This document shows, piece by piece, positions 40,631 to 49,544 of a stretch of DNA of 57,777 bases. The translations under genes were made by a program, and so were the position numbers. Source of the stretch: Thermoanaerobaculia bacterium (lineage in GTDB: Bacteria; Acidobacteriota; Thermoanaerobaculia; Multivoradales; JAHEKO01); the NCBI GenBank assembly GCA_945787635.1, contig CALZIK010000172.1, positions 1 to 57,777 on the forward strand. The letters run 5' to 3'. Within the stretch, counting starts at the first letter, position 1. Each line of letters starts with the position of its first letter. The notes under the pieces are model-generated. The model worked only from the letters and a program-made list of their open reading frames with translations, was not told where the DNA came from and searched no databases.

Positions 40631-41524
40631 TCAGCCGAAAACGCCGGTTCGCTCTCTCAGCGGGATCAGGCCTCCCACCAGTCCCGCCAGGCCTCCCAGC
40701 GCCAGCAACCCGCTGGTCTGACCGCCGGAAAGAAAAAAGTCCAGCAGCGCGCCTCGTGCGAACCACGGCAGCTCCAGACCTCCCAGGCCGTAATAGCCAA
40801 GCCAAAGCGCCGCGAGAGCGACGACCGAGCCAGCGACGCCCTGCACCAGTCCCTCGACCACGAACGGACCGCGAATAAAGAACTCGGTGGCGCCGATCAG
40901 TCGCATTGCCGCGATTTCCTTCCGATAAACAAAGGTAGACAAGCGCACCACACTGGCAATGCTGATCGCGGCCGCGATCATCAGGATGCCTCCGATCAAC
41001 AAACCGAGAAGACTCGCAACGGACGCGGCCGCCTCCATCTTCTCGAGCCATTCGCCATCGTCGTCAATCTCCGCCACCGCGCCCTGCCGAACCAGCTCTG
41101 CGATTTCGGCCGCGACCTGGACTCGAGAGCCCCGAGACCTGAGCTCGATCGAAGCGGGCAGCGGATTGCGCTCGAGATCACCCGCCACCTGTGCGAGGTC
41201 CGGGAATCGCTGCTTGAAGCGGATCTGAGCCTGCTCCGGCGAGACCTCGCGTACCTGGGTCCACACGGATGAGTTCTCCAGACCGGAGCGTAGAGCCGCG
41301 AGCTGGTCGCTTGAAGCATCTTCGGCGAGATAGATAACGACCTGTGCATCCGCTCGCCACTGATCCACAGCCCGGGTGAGATTGGTACCCAGCAAGACCA
41401 ACGTTCCGCCGATGAAGAGACTGAGCGCGGTCGTCGCGACCGCAAGAGAGCTGATCCGCCAGCCACGAAGCAGATTTCGTACTGCCTCCCAAAAGAAATA
41501 GGCCAAGGCCTGAAGCAGACTCAA
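40631..41524 (-). CDS. ftsX: Cell division permease FtsX
   Basis: 297 residues with four spans: one near residues 20-40, then an extracytoplasmic domain of about 130 residues, and three spans in the C-terminal half (about 170-290). With FtsE it controls peptidoglycan hydrolases at the division site. It starts with TTG overlapping the ftsE stop (TTGA). The protein ends shortly after the fourth span, as usual. Confidence 0.93.
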   Translation of the reverse strand: MSLLQALAYFFWEAVRNLLRGWRISSLAVATTALSLFIGGTLVLLGTNLTRAVDQWRADAQVVIYLAEDASSDQLAALRSGLENSSVWTQVREVSPEQAQIRFKQRFPDLAQVAGDLERNPLPASIELRSRGSRVQVAAEIAELVRQGAVAEIDDDGEWLEKMEAAASVASLLGLLIGGILMIAAAISIASVVRLSTFVYRKEIAAMRLIGATEFFIRGPFVVEGLVQGVAGSVVALAALWLGYYGLGGLELPWFARGALLDFFLSGGQTSGLLALGGLAGLVGGLIPLRERTGVFG

Positions 41525-42219
41525 CCTTGCACCGCGGCCTCGGTTTCCATCACGCGGAGAGGGCGATCGGCGACCAGGCGACCATGGTCAAGCACGAGGA
41601 GTCTCTGGCCGAACTCCTTCTGCGCCTCGGGATCGTGAGACGCCAGCACGATCGTCGTCCCCTCGAGATGGATCTCCTCGAACAAACGCATGATCTCCCG
41701 CGAAAGGTCAGGGTCGAGGTTCCCAGTCGGTTCGTCCGCGAGCACCAGGTCGGGACCGTTAACGATCGCCCGCGCGATGGCCACACGCTGCTGTTCTCCA
41801 CCGGAGAGCTCCGCAGGATAGGCATCGATATGGTCCAGCAGGCCGACTCGCTTTAGGGTCCGCTCGGCGAGTTCCCTTCGAGTCCTGGCATCGACCCCTA
41901 GAATGTGTGGCAAAAAGGTCACGTTCTCGAAGACTGTCTTGCGCTCGATGAGAGAGAAATCCTGAAACACGATTCCCATGGTGCGACGCAGGAACGGAAC
42001 CTTCTTCGCCGGAAGTGAAGCGACGTTGCGGCCGTTGACAAGAATCTGCCCCCTGCTCGGCACCTCGGCTCGATAAATCAGGCGCAGAAAGGTCGATTTT
42101 CCCGCGCCACTCTTTCCGGCCAGGACCACGAACTGGCCCCTCGGAATGCGCAAGCTGATTTCCGACAACGCGACCTTGTCGCCCGGATAGACCATCGAAA
42201 CATTGAAGAACTCGATCAC
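41521..42219 (-). CDS. ftsE: Cell division ATP-binding protein FtsE
   Basis: 232-residue ABC ATPase: Walker [10 protein letters not shown] (about 36-44), Q-loop FQDFSLI, signature [14 protein letters not shown], Walker [13 protein letters not shown] and switch His in LASHD. It is the partner of FtsX and lies upstream with a 4-base overlap. The C-terminus is a little longer than in E. coli FtsE. Confidence 0.96.
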   Translation of the reverse strand: MIEFFNVSMVYPGDKVALSEISLRIPRGQFVVLAGKSGAGKSTFLRLIYRAEVPSRGQILVNGRNVASLPAKKVPFLRRTMGIVFQDFSLIERKTVFENVTFLPHILGVDARTRRELAERTLKRVGLLDHIDAYPAELSGGEQQRVAIARAIVNGPDLVLADEPTGNLDPDLSREIMRLFEEIHLEGTTIVLASHDPEAQKEFGQRLLVLDHGRLVADRPLRVMETEAAVQG

Positions 42220-42255
42220 AGTTGGTATCCGTCCAAAGGAGTCGCACCGAGGGCG

Positions 42256-42311
42256 CTAGTGGCCTGTAACACAAAAAGCGATGCTACCTGGCCGGCCCTC
42301 GTTGCCGAGCT
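42256..42311 (+). mobile_element. Truncated copy of the type B palindromic element
   Basis: These 56 bases match the right arm of the element at 35167-35334 (read on the other strand) at about 46 positions: CTAGTGGCCTGTAACAC, then AAAGCGAT-CTACCTGGCCGG. The other arm is missing. It lies in the gap between the divergent ftsE and pgeF genes, so it could affect either promoter. Confidence 0.7.
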
Positions 42312-42392
42312 AAGTGTAGCGAACGGCGAGCTCACGGTGGCGCCACGCAGCCGCCCAGCTGGTCCCCCGCCTTCCGTGCTAGCGTCGCGTCG

Positions 42393-43100
42393 GTGACTGA
42401 ACCTGGCGGCCAAACACAGGGTCTCGACGCGCTCGAGTTGCAGCCGTTCCCACACTGGAGCTTCAGCTCGCCCGGCCTCGAGGTGCGCTTCGTCGGTCGC
42501 GTGCCGGGAGAGCCGGCTCCCCAGGTAGAGTGCGTTCTCGCGGCGCTGGAAGGCGCGCCGGAGCGCCTTGGCTGGCTCCGCCAGCGACACTCCGCGACCG
42601 CTCGCGTTGCGCGAGACGGACCCTGCGGCGAAGGAGACGGGCTATGGACCGCTGAGCCCGGCCTCGCGCTTTGCATCGTCACCGCCGACTGCGTGCCGAT
42701 CGTATGCGGCTCTCAACGCCGTCTGGCCGCAATTCACGCGGGCTGGAGAGGGCTCGTAAGCGGTGTCGTCGAGGCGACGATCGACTCCCTCGAGGGCTCG
42801 GTTGGTGAGCTCGAGGCGTGGCTGGGGCCGGCCATCGGTTCATGCTGCTATGAGGTCGGCGAGGACGTCGCCGCCAAAGTCTCTGCGTCGGTATCGAAGA
42901 ACGTCACCGTTCACGGTGGCACCGGGCGGCCGCATCTGGATCTACACCGCGCGGCCGAGGACCAGCTCCGCTCGCTCGGCGTCGGCCGCGTAAACAAAGT
43001 GAACGCGTGCACGAAGTGTCACCCCGACTTGTTGTGGAGCTACCGCGCGAGCCCGGGCGAGAACGGACGCAACCATGCCCTGGCGTGGTTGCAGTCCTGA
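42393..43100 (+). CDS. pgeF: Laccase-domain purine nucleoside phosphorylase / polyphenol oxidase (PgeF)
   Basis: 235 residues of the YfiH/YlmD family. Metal-site motifs are RQRHSATARV (His), VTADCVPIVC (Cys) and AAIHAGWRGLVSG (His). The family has been assigned purine nucleoside phosphorylase activity and a role in peptidoglycan editing. The GTG at 42393 gives a normal N-terminus. The C-terminal CTKCHPDLLWSYRA segment is also typical. Confidence 0.92.
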   Translation: MTEPGGQTQGLDALELQPFPHWSFSSPGLEVRFVGRVPGEPAPQVECVLAALEGAPERLGWLRQRHSATARVARDGPCGEGDGLWTAEPGLALCIVTADCVPIVCGSQRRLAAIHAGWRGLVSGVVEATIDSLEGSVGELEAWLGPAIGSCCYEVGEDVAAKVSASVSKNVTVHGGTGRPHLDLHRAAEDQLRSLGVGRVNKVNACTKCHPDLLWSYRASPGENGRNHALAWLQS

Positions 43101-43154
43101 TTCGTACCGGATTCGCCGGCTCCCGCCGAGGCGATCCCCTGCCCACTTGCGACG

Positions 43155-43439
43155 CTAGCGCCGACGTCGTGTCGAGCGGGTCGGATCGATGCCGAGGCTT
43201 CGCAAGATCGAGAGGTCCCGGCCGTCGATCCTGAAGACCGGTGTCGCCTCCAGCTCGCACTCCAACCCCGCGGACTCGCCGGGCTCATCGCCGTTCACAC
43301 GTCGGTTGACCACGAAGTAAAGCGAGTAACCCTCTTCCCGAATCTGCTCGAACAGATCGCGCACCTCATTCGAGGTGGAAAGTGCGCGCACGATGGCGGC
43401 GCGAAGATCCTTCAACAGATGACTGGTGCGAGAGTTCAT
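43155..43439 (-). CDS. Small conserved-looking hypothetical protein
   Basis: 94 residues, no signal peptide. Residues 1-40 look helical (NSRTSHLLKDLRAAIVRALS, with EVRDLFEQIREEG), then a short beta-rich part (YSLYFVVNRRV; VFRIDGRDLSILRSLGI) and a basic tail. The ATG at 43439 was chosen because the frame upstream loses protein-like character. It lies between pgeF and a kinase-like gene, on the opposite strand. The amino acid pattern and third-base use look like a real gene, but I do not recognise the family. Confidence 0.6.
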   Translation of the reverse strand: MNSRTSHLLKDLRAAIVRALSTSNEVRDLFEQIREEGYSLYFVVNRRVNGDEPGESAGLECELEATPVFRIDGRDLSILRSLGIDPTRSTRRRR

Positions 43440-43542
43440 TGTGATGGCAATATCCGCTCGTTCGGTCCGGTGATTATGCGGTGGCGTACAAGTGCTGTCA
43501 AACGTCGCCGACCACGGGTGTGTTACGGTTCGACGCATCCCG

Positions 43543-44541
43543 ATGGACGGCGCTGAGGCTCGAATTTTGCCCTGGCTCACCTCTCTAGGAGTAGAGCCCC
43601 GAGCCCTGATCCCGCTTCGCGGCGACGTTTCGGCGCGCAAGTATTTTCGCCTCGCAGGCTCGGATGGGGTGGTCGCCATGTACCCACCCGAGCAGGCGGA
43701 CCAGTGCAAGCGGTTTCTCGCGACGACCCAGCTCTTCGAGGGCGCCGGCATCCGAGTGCCCCGGGTGCTCGAGGCCAATTGCGGGCTCGGTCTCCTCCTG
43801 CTCGAGGATCTCGGCGACGTTTCGCTCTTTGATGTCGGCGCCCGCGGCTGGGGGAGGCAGGAGCCTCTCTACCTGCAGGCGATCCGGATCTCGGCTGCGC
43901 TGGCTGGTGGTTCCAAGGCCGACTTCAGTCTCAATCCTCCGCTGGACGCCCACCGGCTCGCGGACGAGCTTGCAGCCGCCCACGACATCTTCCTCGGCGA
44001 GCCTGAATTCTCGGGCTCCACTCTCGAACGCGATGCACTGGCTTCGTCTCTCGACGCCTTGTGTGGGGCGCTCGAGCTCGAGCCGCTGGTGCCCAGCCAT
44101 CGGGACTTCATGAGTCGAAACCTCATGCTCAGAGCTGACGACCCGGAGCGCCTGGTGGTCATCGACCATCAGGACGCCTGCCTGGCGCCCCGCTACTACG
44201 ATCTCGCTTCCCTACTGAACGACAGCTTTTTTCCGACCGCCGATCAAGAGCGAACGCTCTTGACCGGAGTCTGCGGGACGACCGAAGAACTGTGCGGCTA
44301 CCGCCGCTGCGCGGTTCAACGAGCCATCAAGGCCTCCGCCACTTTCATCCGCTTCGCCCAGGCGGGCTTCCCCCGCCACCTTCCCCTGGTCGCTCCGACA
44401 CTCGAGCGGGCTGCCATCCACCTCGAGCGTCTGCCCGAGGGTGCCTCCATACCGAAGTCTCTTTTCCGACGGTGGCGCAGCCCCGCCGCCATTGACCGGG
44501 GCCTGCGCCGAACGGCGGCGGCGCCCAGGGTGCTAGACTGA
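43543..44541 (+). CDS. APH-fold sugar kinase (AmgK-like)
   Basis: About 332 residues of the aminoglycoside phosphotransferase superfamily. The catalytic loop is SHRDFMSRNLML (HxDxxxxN) and the metal-binding loop is VIDHQDACLAPRYYDLASLL. The N-terminal RGDVSARKYFRL matches cell-wall sugar kinases such as AmgK, which phosphorylate MurNAc/GlcNAc at C1 in peptidoglycan recycling. The usual MurU partner is not adjacent, so the substrate is unproven. ATG 43543 is chosen; a GTG at 43492 is also in frame. Confidence 0.8.
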   Translation: MDGAEARILPWLTSLGVEPRALIPLRGDVSARKYFRLAGSDGVVAMYPPEQADQCKRFLATTQLFEGAGIRVPRVLEANCGLGLLLLEDLGDVSLFDVGARGWGRQEPLYLQAIRISAALAGGSKADFSLNPPLDAHRLADELAAAHDIFLGEPEFSGSTLERDALASSLDALCGALELEPLVPSHRDFMSRNLMLRADDPERLVVIDHQDACLAPRYYDLASLLNDSFFPTADQERTLLTGVCGTTEELCGYRRCAVQRAIKASATFIRFAQAGFPRHLPLVAPTLERAAIHLERLPEGASIPKSLFRRWRSPAAIDRGLRRTAAAPRVLD

Positions 44542-44586
44542 TGAGGTCAGCACGGCTCTTCGGCCGGCTCAAAGGAGGTTGCGATC

Positions 44587-44763
44587 ATGCCCACACTCGG
44601 TGTCCAAGAGCTCTTGATTATCTTGCTCATCGTTCTGGTCATCTTTGGCGCCTCCAAGCTGCCACAGCTCGGCAAAGGCCTGGGAGAAGGCATCAAGAAC
44701 TTCAAGAAGGGCGTGAAGGACGACTCGTCCGACGGCCCGGACGCCTCCGGGGGCGCCAGCTAG
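44587..44763 (+). CDS. tatA: Sec-independent translocase TatA
   Basis: 58 residues, too short for most gene screens. A short N-terminus (MPTLGVQE) leads into one span ([13 protein letters not shown]), the conserved FG hinge, the amphipathic helix [20 protein letters not shown] and a short acidic-Gly tail: a complete TatA/E. It has a perfect ribosome site (AAAGGAGGT, 44571-44579) 7 bases before the ATG and follows the kinase gene. TatC is not in the window. Its stop overlaps that of the convergent transglycosylase gene. Confidence 0.93.
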   Translation: MPTLGVQELLIILLIVLVIFGASKLPQLGKGLGEGIKNFKKGVKDDSSDGPDASGGAS

Positions 44764-45506
44764 CCGGTCTCCGAAAGCGGAACCAGAGCTTCCCCGAAGA
44801 TATCGGCTCGACCCGACCTGCGCCAGAGGTCCTGGTGGTGCCCGACGTAGCGCGAGAGCACTTTGCGCACGTAGGAGCGCGTCTCCCGAAACGGCGGAAC
44901 ACCGTTGAAGCGCCGGACGTTGCCCGAGCCGGCGTTGTAGGCCGCGAGAGCCAACTCGAGATCACCGTTGTAGGAATCGAGCAGCCGGCTCAAGTGCCGC
45001 GCTCCAACTTCGACGTTGGACGCCGGGCTGAGAGCCTCGTTGTAGCCATAGAGCTCCGCAGTCGACGGCATCACCTGCATGAGACCCAAGGCGCCCACGG
45101 GAGATACCGCCCCGGCGTCGAAGGCGGATTCGACCTCGATAACTGCGGCCAGAAGAAGCTCGTCCAACCTGTGCCGTTCCGCCGCGCGTTGAATCAAGCT
45201 CGCGTACGGCAGATCGTTGAGTAGCTCCAAGCGCTCTTTGCGCGGATTGACCGAGCGAAACAGCTGAAACGAAGTCGAGTGCGAACGAACCGCTTCGGCC
45301 ACGTCTGCGGGGCGCACTGCCATGAACTGGCGATCCTCAGGTCCGATCCACTGCGCCAGCTCTTCCAGAATGGCGATCTCCTCCGGCGAAGGCGGAGCCG
45401 CGCGGTCCTCAGAGATAAACGGGGTGGTGGGCGGCGAGTTGAGGGTGACCACCACGAACAAAGCAGTGGCCATCGTGACGCGGGATGCGCGGTTTCGGAT
45501 CGACAT
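44760..45506 (-). CDS. SLT-family lytic transglycosylase
   Basis: 248 residues with an N-terminal signal or membrane anchor (about residues 10-25) and a goose-lysozyme-like SLT domain at about 110-230. The catalytic Glu is in [11 protein letters not shown], followed by [17 protein letters not shown] and [16 protein letters not shown]. It cleaves the glycan strands of peptidoglycan in the periplasm. About 75 residues between the signal and SLT domain match nothing I know. Confidence 0.92.
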   Translation of the reverse strand: MSIRNRASRVTMATALFVVVTLNSPPTTPFISEDRAAPPSPEEIAILEELAQWIGPEDRQFMAVRPADVAEAVRSHSTSFQLFRSVNPRKERLELLNDLPYASLIQRAAERHRLDELLLAAVIEVESAFDAGAVSPVGALGLMQVMPSTAELYGYNEALSPASNVEVGARHLSRLLDSYNGDLELALAAYNAGSGNVRRFNGVPPFRETRSYVRKVLSRYVGHHQDLWRRSGRADIFGEALVPLSETG

Positions 45507-45628
45507 TGGAGCTGTATTTGTGGTGATCCCGGGCGCGACAAACGCGCTGGAATCCTATCTAAGTGCAAAGGCGGTACCACTCGGGACCACCTGGAAAGAA
45601 ACTGGGTAAAAGCCTAAGTCTATTGGAG

Positions 45629-45907
45629 TTACGTACGTGCTCGGCGGCCCGACTGACGGCCGGGCCGCCGACGCGACGGTGCCAAATAGTCCGCGGGCTC
45701 GATGCCAAGACTGCCGACTTTGTTGCGCAGCGTGTTGCGGTGAATACCCAGTCGCTCAGCCGACCTCGACAGGTTGCCGTCGTTGCTCCGTAGGGTGGCG
45801 AGAATGAACTGCTTCTCGAACTCTTTGGAGACCTGGCTGAGAGTCAGCCCGTTGCCCACAAGATCCTCGACCAACCTGCCCAACTGGTGATTCAGTTTGC
45901 GTTTCAT
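45629..45907 (-). CDS. Fis-family helix-turn-helix protein
   Basis: 92 residues from ATG 45907 (GAGG sits directly before it; in-frame starts upstream up to 45982 are possible). Residues about 28-72 match the Fis-type DNA-binding domain (FEKQFILATLRSNDGNLSRS, AERLGIHRNTLRNKVGSLGI), as found at the end of NtrC-type activators. There is no AAA+ or receiver domain. The C-terminus is a basic Arg/Gly tail. It may bind DNA as a nucleoid or local regulator. Confidence 0.85.
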   Translation of the reverse strand: MKRKLNHQLGRLVEDLVGNGLTLSQVSKEFEKQFILATLRSNDGNLSRSAERLGIHRNTLRNKVGSLGIEPADYLAPSRRRPGRQSGRRART

Positions 45908-45997
45908 CCTCACACGCTCGCGCTGTTCGAAGAGCGAAAGGATAACAGAACCGCCGCCGCCGGGGCTAGCGGCGCGGAGCAAAAAGTCAGGCTTTTT

Positions 45998-47164
45998 TCA
46001 GCGCTTCAAATCGACAAGATCGCCGACGTAGACGGCATATCGCGATTCGAGTACCTTGGCGACCGAAGATCGTTCGCGGACCGAAAGAATGCCCAGTTCA
46101 CCAATCACAACCGGAGGGTGGCCCTTCGGGTTGGCTCGATAGATCGAGAAGATGTCTCCGGGAGTCACGCCCGTATCGTGACCCAGGTCGAGGTACACGA
46201 GGTGATCTCGGCCGATCGTGACGAGCCGCCGCTCCGAGCGCACGATCATCGGTGCATCTTTGAGCGCGTTCGCGCCCACCGGATCGTTGACGCCGGTCTG
46301 CGGTGTGCGTCGGGCCAGCGGCACGGGCTCGGGAACGTAAGGCGTCAACGCCGCACCGACTTGCACAGGCATACAGCCGTAAACGATCTCGGCAATGGCG
46401 GTCTCTTCCTGCACGGACAGAACCCGCACTCGACCGACGTAGCTGTAGAACCGTCCGAGGGGTTTTCTGGTTCTCGGGTGCTCCACCGCCTCTCTGGGAA
46501 TCACGACCGTGAACAGGTCGCCCGGGAGAAGCCCTGCCTGATTCCCGCCGTCGACGTAGACGATGTCACCCAGGGACAGGTCGATCTTGACCGTCCCCAA
46601 CTCGCCGAGATCGGAGTCGAGACCCGCAGCCCGAACCGCCACCAGGGTCGGCGAGAGGCTCTCGAACTCGGACCCGATGATGTGGCGGGGAAACTCCTCT
46701 TCGAGCCCCCCGATGTAGCCGGAGCACTGAATGTCGTCCTCACTGCCGAGGGGGGCGGGGGCGGACGCCGCGGTCGTCAATCTGAGGCCTCCCTCGTCGT
46801 CGTCCTCGTCCGCCGAACGCCCCGCGGCCTGAACGGCCTCGATCGGCGTCACTTCGAAGCCCACCACCAAGGGGTCGCCGGGGTATATCCAGTGGGCATC
46901 GAGGATGTAGCGGTTTTGCTCCCAAATCTGAGGCCACAAGTACGGATTCCCGTAGAAACGCCCCGCCAGATCCCAGAGCGTGTCACCGGTTTGAATCGTG
47001 TGGACCTGGGCTCCTTCCGGAGCCGCGGCAGGCGGGTTCCATGCCGTCCAATGGTCACCGACCTGATGGAGGTCTTTGGGTGGCTCGTGGGCCACCAGGC
47101 CTGCGAGGCAACCGAGGACCAGAAAAGTATAGATTGCGGCGGTTTTCCGGGAGTTCATGGACAT
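45998..47164 (-). CDS. LysM-domain envelope protein
   Basis: About 388 residues: a hydrophobic N-terminus (about 10-27), then one LysM domain at about residues 55-100 (VHTIQTGDTLWDLAGRFYGN and PYLWPQIWEQNRYI, ending in IYPGDPLVV), an acidic linker and a long beta-rich C-terminal part with repeated GD(I/L)F...V segments. LysM binds glycan strands. ATG 47164 has a GGGGG run upstream; ATG 47158 is next. A TTGACA/TATAGC promoter lies at 47216-47243. A role in wall or outer-membrane anchoring is inference. Confidence 0.85.
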   Translation of the reverse strand: MSMNSRKTAAIYTFLVLGCLAGLVAHEPPKDLHQVGDHWTAWNPPAAAPEGAQVHTIQTGDTLWDLAGRFYGNPYLWPQIWEQNRYILDAHWIYPGDPLVVGFEVTPIEAVQAAGRSADEDDDEGGLRLTTAASAPAPLGSEDDIQCSGYIGGLEEEFPRHIIGSEFESLSPTLVAVRAAGLDSDLGELGTVKIDLSLGDIVYVDGGNQAGLLPGDLFTVVIPREAVEHPRTRKPLGRFYSYVGRVRVLSVQEETAIAEIVYGCMPVQVGAALTPYVPEPVPLARRTPQTGVNDPVGANALKDAPMIVRSERRLVTIGRDHLVYLDLGHDTGVTPGDIFSIYRANPKGHPPVVIGELGILSVRERSSVAKVLESRYAVYVGDLVDLKR

Positions 47165-47215
47165 TTCGGCCCCCACTCTGGACAAGCAACGGAATAGGAT
47201 GCTTCCTGCGGGCAA

Positions 47216-47243
47216 GCTATAGCCTTTTCTTTACACCTGTCAA
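47216..47243 (-). promoter_or_regulatory. Sigma-70 promoter of the LysM gene
   Basis: On the minus strand TTGACA (47243-47238) and TATAGC (47221-47216) are 16 bases apart, in an AT-rich island. Transcription would start near 47209, about 45 bases before the LysM start codon. This is the best housekeeping promoter seen in the window. Confidence 0.65.
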
Positions 47244-47335
47244 GTTTTAAGGTCACAAGCCTCAAGCAGAGCTTGAAGTCTAGCAGCCCGTGCCGACTCA
47301 ACGCCGATCCGGTCGGCGAGGTGGACCGGCCCGGG

Positions 47336-48151
47336 TCAGCGCAGGCTTGCCAGGCGCTCGTCAGCGATCGCGGCCGCCGCCGAGCTCGGGTGGCTCTCGA
47401 TGACCTTCCGGTAGCTACGCCGAGCGCCTTCGATATCGCCGAGGTCTCGCAGGCAGTCTCCGATGTTGAGCTCTGCGTCCGAGGCCTTGTTGCCCTCGGG
47501 AAACCGCGTCACCGTCTCCCGGAACGCGGCCAGAGCGCCACTCACGTCGCCGCGAGCGTACCGAGACTCGGCGATCCAGAACTGGGCGTTGTCTCCCAGC
47601 ACGGTCGCATCGAATCGTTGCAGGAACTGCTGGAAGGCCGTCTCCGAGTCGACGTAGCGGCCCTGATGAAAAAGGGTGTAGCCACGATCGTAGAGCGCCT
47701 GGGCCGAAGCCGACAGGGCGTCCTCGGAGTCGCTCGGCTCCCGAACCGGGGCGCTCTCGGCAGTTGGAGCGGAGAGCTGTTCAGTCTCGGCGGAGAGGTC
47801 CGAGACCTCGATCTTGGTAGGGCTCGAATCCGGAGCGCGAGCGGGCGCCGCATCGGCCGGTCGCTCCCGAGGGCGGGACGAATCGCCCCCCTCTGATTCC
47901 AGAGGTGACGCAGCGCTGACCGGGGTCGTTTCGCTCTCGAGCTCGCTGAGTCTCTTGCGCAGCCTCTTGACTTCTACCTCGACCATCGCAGCGCGACGCT
48001 CGAGCGCCACGATGTGCTCTTTTAGCTCGTCAATCTCGTCGCTCGCGGGCTCCGCCTTCGAGGCCTTCCGCCCGCCCACGGTGCCCAGTGAGCAACCGCT
48101 CGTGAGAAGGAGAACCAGGGCAAATCCGAACCCGAGATGGCGCATGCTCAT
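47336..48151 (-). CDS. CpoB/YbgF-like lipoprotein with coiled coil and TPRs
   Basis: 271 residues: lipoprotein signal (LVLLLTSGCS, Cys near 20), a coiled coil at about 38-75 (DEIDELKEHIVALERRAA), a Ser/Glu/Pro-rich linker and three TPRs at about 150-265 (ALYDRGYTLFHQGRYVDSET). This is the layout of CpoB, which links peptidoglycan synthesis to Tol-mediated outer-membrane constriction. It follows bamD closely, which fits an envelope unit. E. coli CpoB has no lipid anchor, so this one differs. Confidence 0.87.
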   Translation of the reverse strand: MSMRHLGFGFALVLLLTSGCSLGTVGGRKASKAEPASDEIDELKEHIVALERRAAMVEVEVKRLRKRLSELESETTPVSAASPLESEGGDSSRPRERPADAAPARAPDSSPTKIEVSDLSAETEQLSAPTAESAPVREPSDSEDALSASAQALYDRGYTLFHQGRYVDSETAFQQFLQRFDATVLGDNAQFWIAESRYARGDVSGALAAFRETVTRFPEGNKASDAELNIGDCLRDLGDIEGARRSYRKVIESHPSSAAAAIADERLASLR

Positions 48152-48156
48152 CCTCG

Positions 48157-48894
48157 TCAGCTCGATCCCTGGTTGAGGTACGTGCTCTGTGGGTACTCCT
48201 CGCTCAGCCGCTTGCGGGTCGCCTCCGCCTTGTCTTCCTCCTTCAGAACCTCGAACGACGCCACCAGGTAGAACAAGACCTTGTCGGCTTCCGCATAGTC
48301 CGGGAACTCCTCCAGCAAGGCCTCGTATCGGCTCACCGCCGCCTTGTGCAGGCGCAGCTTCTGATTGAATCTTCCCTTCAGAAACTCTGACTCCGCCATC
48401 CTCTGGCGAACCGCTCCGATGCGCTCACGCGCCTGAGGGGCGTACTCGCTGGTCGGAAACACCCGGATCACGTCTTCAAACGCCTCCATCGCTTTACGGG
48501 TGATCGACTGATCCCGATCGGGCGGTCGCATCCGCTTCTCGAGGCTGGCAGCGATCTGGAACTGGACGTAGTCGGAACGTCTACTGGTGGGGAAACGGTT
48601 CTGAAAATCCCGGTACTTGGCCTCCGCCTTGAGAAAGTTCTGCGAGCCGCCTTGCAGAAAAAGGGCATCGGCGACGAGCAGAAGCGCCTCCCGGCCGATC
48701 GCCGAGTTCGGCTCGACCTCGAAGGCGTGCTGGAAGTACTCGCGGGCCTGACCGAACTTGCCATCCTCGACCAGCGCCTTACCCTTCTCCATCGATTCCT
48801 CGGCGGATAGCCTCAACAGGGGATCTTCTCGCTCGCCACCGCCACACGCCGAGGCCAGAGCGATCAGGATCAAGATGAATAGACTGCGCTTCAC
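48157..48894 (-). CDS. bamD: Outer membrane assembly lipoprotein BamD
   Basis: 245 residues: a lipoprotein signal (LILIALASACGGG) and five TPR-like units, the first being AEESMEKGKALVEDGKFGQAREYF. The YRDFQNRFPTSRRSDYVQFQIAAS segment is typical of BamD. It helps BamA insert barrel proteins. It starts with GTG overlapping the rpe stop (GTGA). Another YfiO-like TPR lipoprotein is a possible alternative name. Confidence 0.87.
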   Translation of the reverse strand: MKRSLFILILIALASACGGGEREDPLLRLSAEESMEKGKALVEDGKFGQAREYFQHAFEVEPNSAIGREALLLVADALFLQGGSQNFLKAEAKYRDFQNRFPTSRRSDYVQFQIAASLEKRMRPPDRDQSITRKAMEAFEDVIRVFPTSEYAPQARERIGAVRQRMAESEFLKGRFNQKLRLHKAAVSRYEALLEEFPDYAEADKVLFYLVASFEVLKEEDKAEATRKRLSEEYPQSTYLNQGSS

Positions 48895-49544
48895 TCGATG
48901 TCCTCCGCCAGTCGCCGCAAGCGTGAAATCGCTTCCGCCGGCTCGGCACTCTTGAGAACCGAAGAACCGGCGACTGCAAGGTTCGCGCCGGCCTCGGCCA
49001 CCATTCGAATGTTGTCGGGCCCAACACCTCCGTCAACGCCCATCGAAACCGCGAGTTGCGTCCGATCCAGGATCGCCTCGAGGCGACCCATCTTCTCGAG
49101 CACCTCCGGAATGAAAGCCTGCCCCGCAAACCCAGGATTGACCGTCATGAAAAGCACGAAGCTCGTCAGGTGCAAGCTGTCGGTCAGTCCCTCGACGGCG
49201 GTAGCAGGGTTGATCGCGATTCCGGCCTCGACTCCCGCCTCGCGAATCCTGCGCAGGACTCGATCCATGTGCGTGACAGCCTCCCAATGCACCGCCAGCC
49301 GGGCCGGACGCACCGCGAGGTAGTCGTCCAGCAACACCTCGGGATCGGAGACCATCAGGTGGATGTCGAAGGGCACGTCGGTGTGCCTGGCGAGGTCCGC
49401 GATGACCGGAGCGCCAAATGTGAGGTTGGGCACGAAGTGACCGTCCATTACGTCCAGGTGCAGAAAATCAGCTCCCCGGCAGCGCTCCGCCTCCAGAGCC
49501 ATCCGTGACAGGTCGCCCGCGAGCAATGACGGCGCTATCTGCAT
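48891..49544 (-). CDS. rpe: Ribulose-phosphate 3-epimerase
   Basis: 217-residue TIM barrel interconverting ribulose 5-phosphate and xylulose 5-phosphate. Motifs: APSLLAGDLSRM, HLDVMDGHFVPNLTFG (metal His and Asp), FDIHLMVSDPE, TVNPGFAGQAFIPE and MGVDGGVGPDNI. The ATG at 49544 overlaps the stop of the PASTA gene by one base (TGATG); a GTG at 49547 directly precedes it. Confidence 0.96.
   Translation of the reverse strand: MQIAPSLLAGDLSRMALEAERCRGADFLHLDVMDGHFVPNLTFGAPVIADLARHTDVPFDIHLMVSDPEVLLDDYLAVRPARLAVHWEAVTHMDRVLRRIREAGVEAGIAINPATAVEGLTDSLHLTSFVLFMTVNPGFAGQAFIPEVLEKMGRLEAILDRTQLAVSMGVDGGVGPDNIRMVAEAGANLAVAGSSVLKSAEPAEAISRLRRLAEDIE

Noticed and set aside
45960-45998. AAAAAG-CTTTTT hairpin after the LysM gene as a terminator
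   Set aside because: The stem is almost all A-T pairs and too weak; kept out of the feature list.
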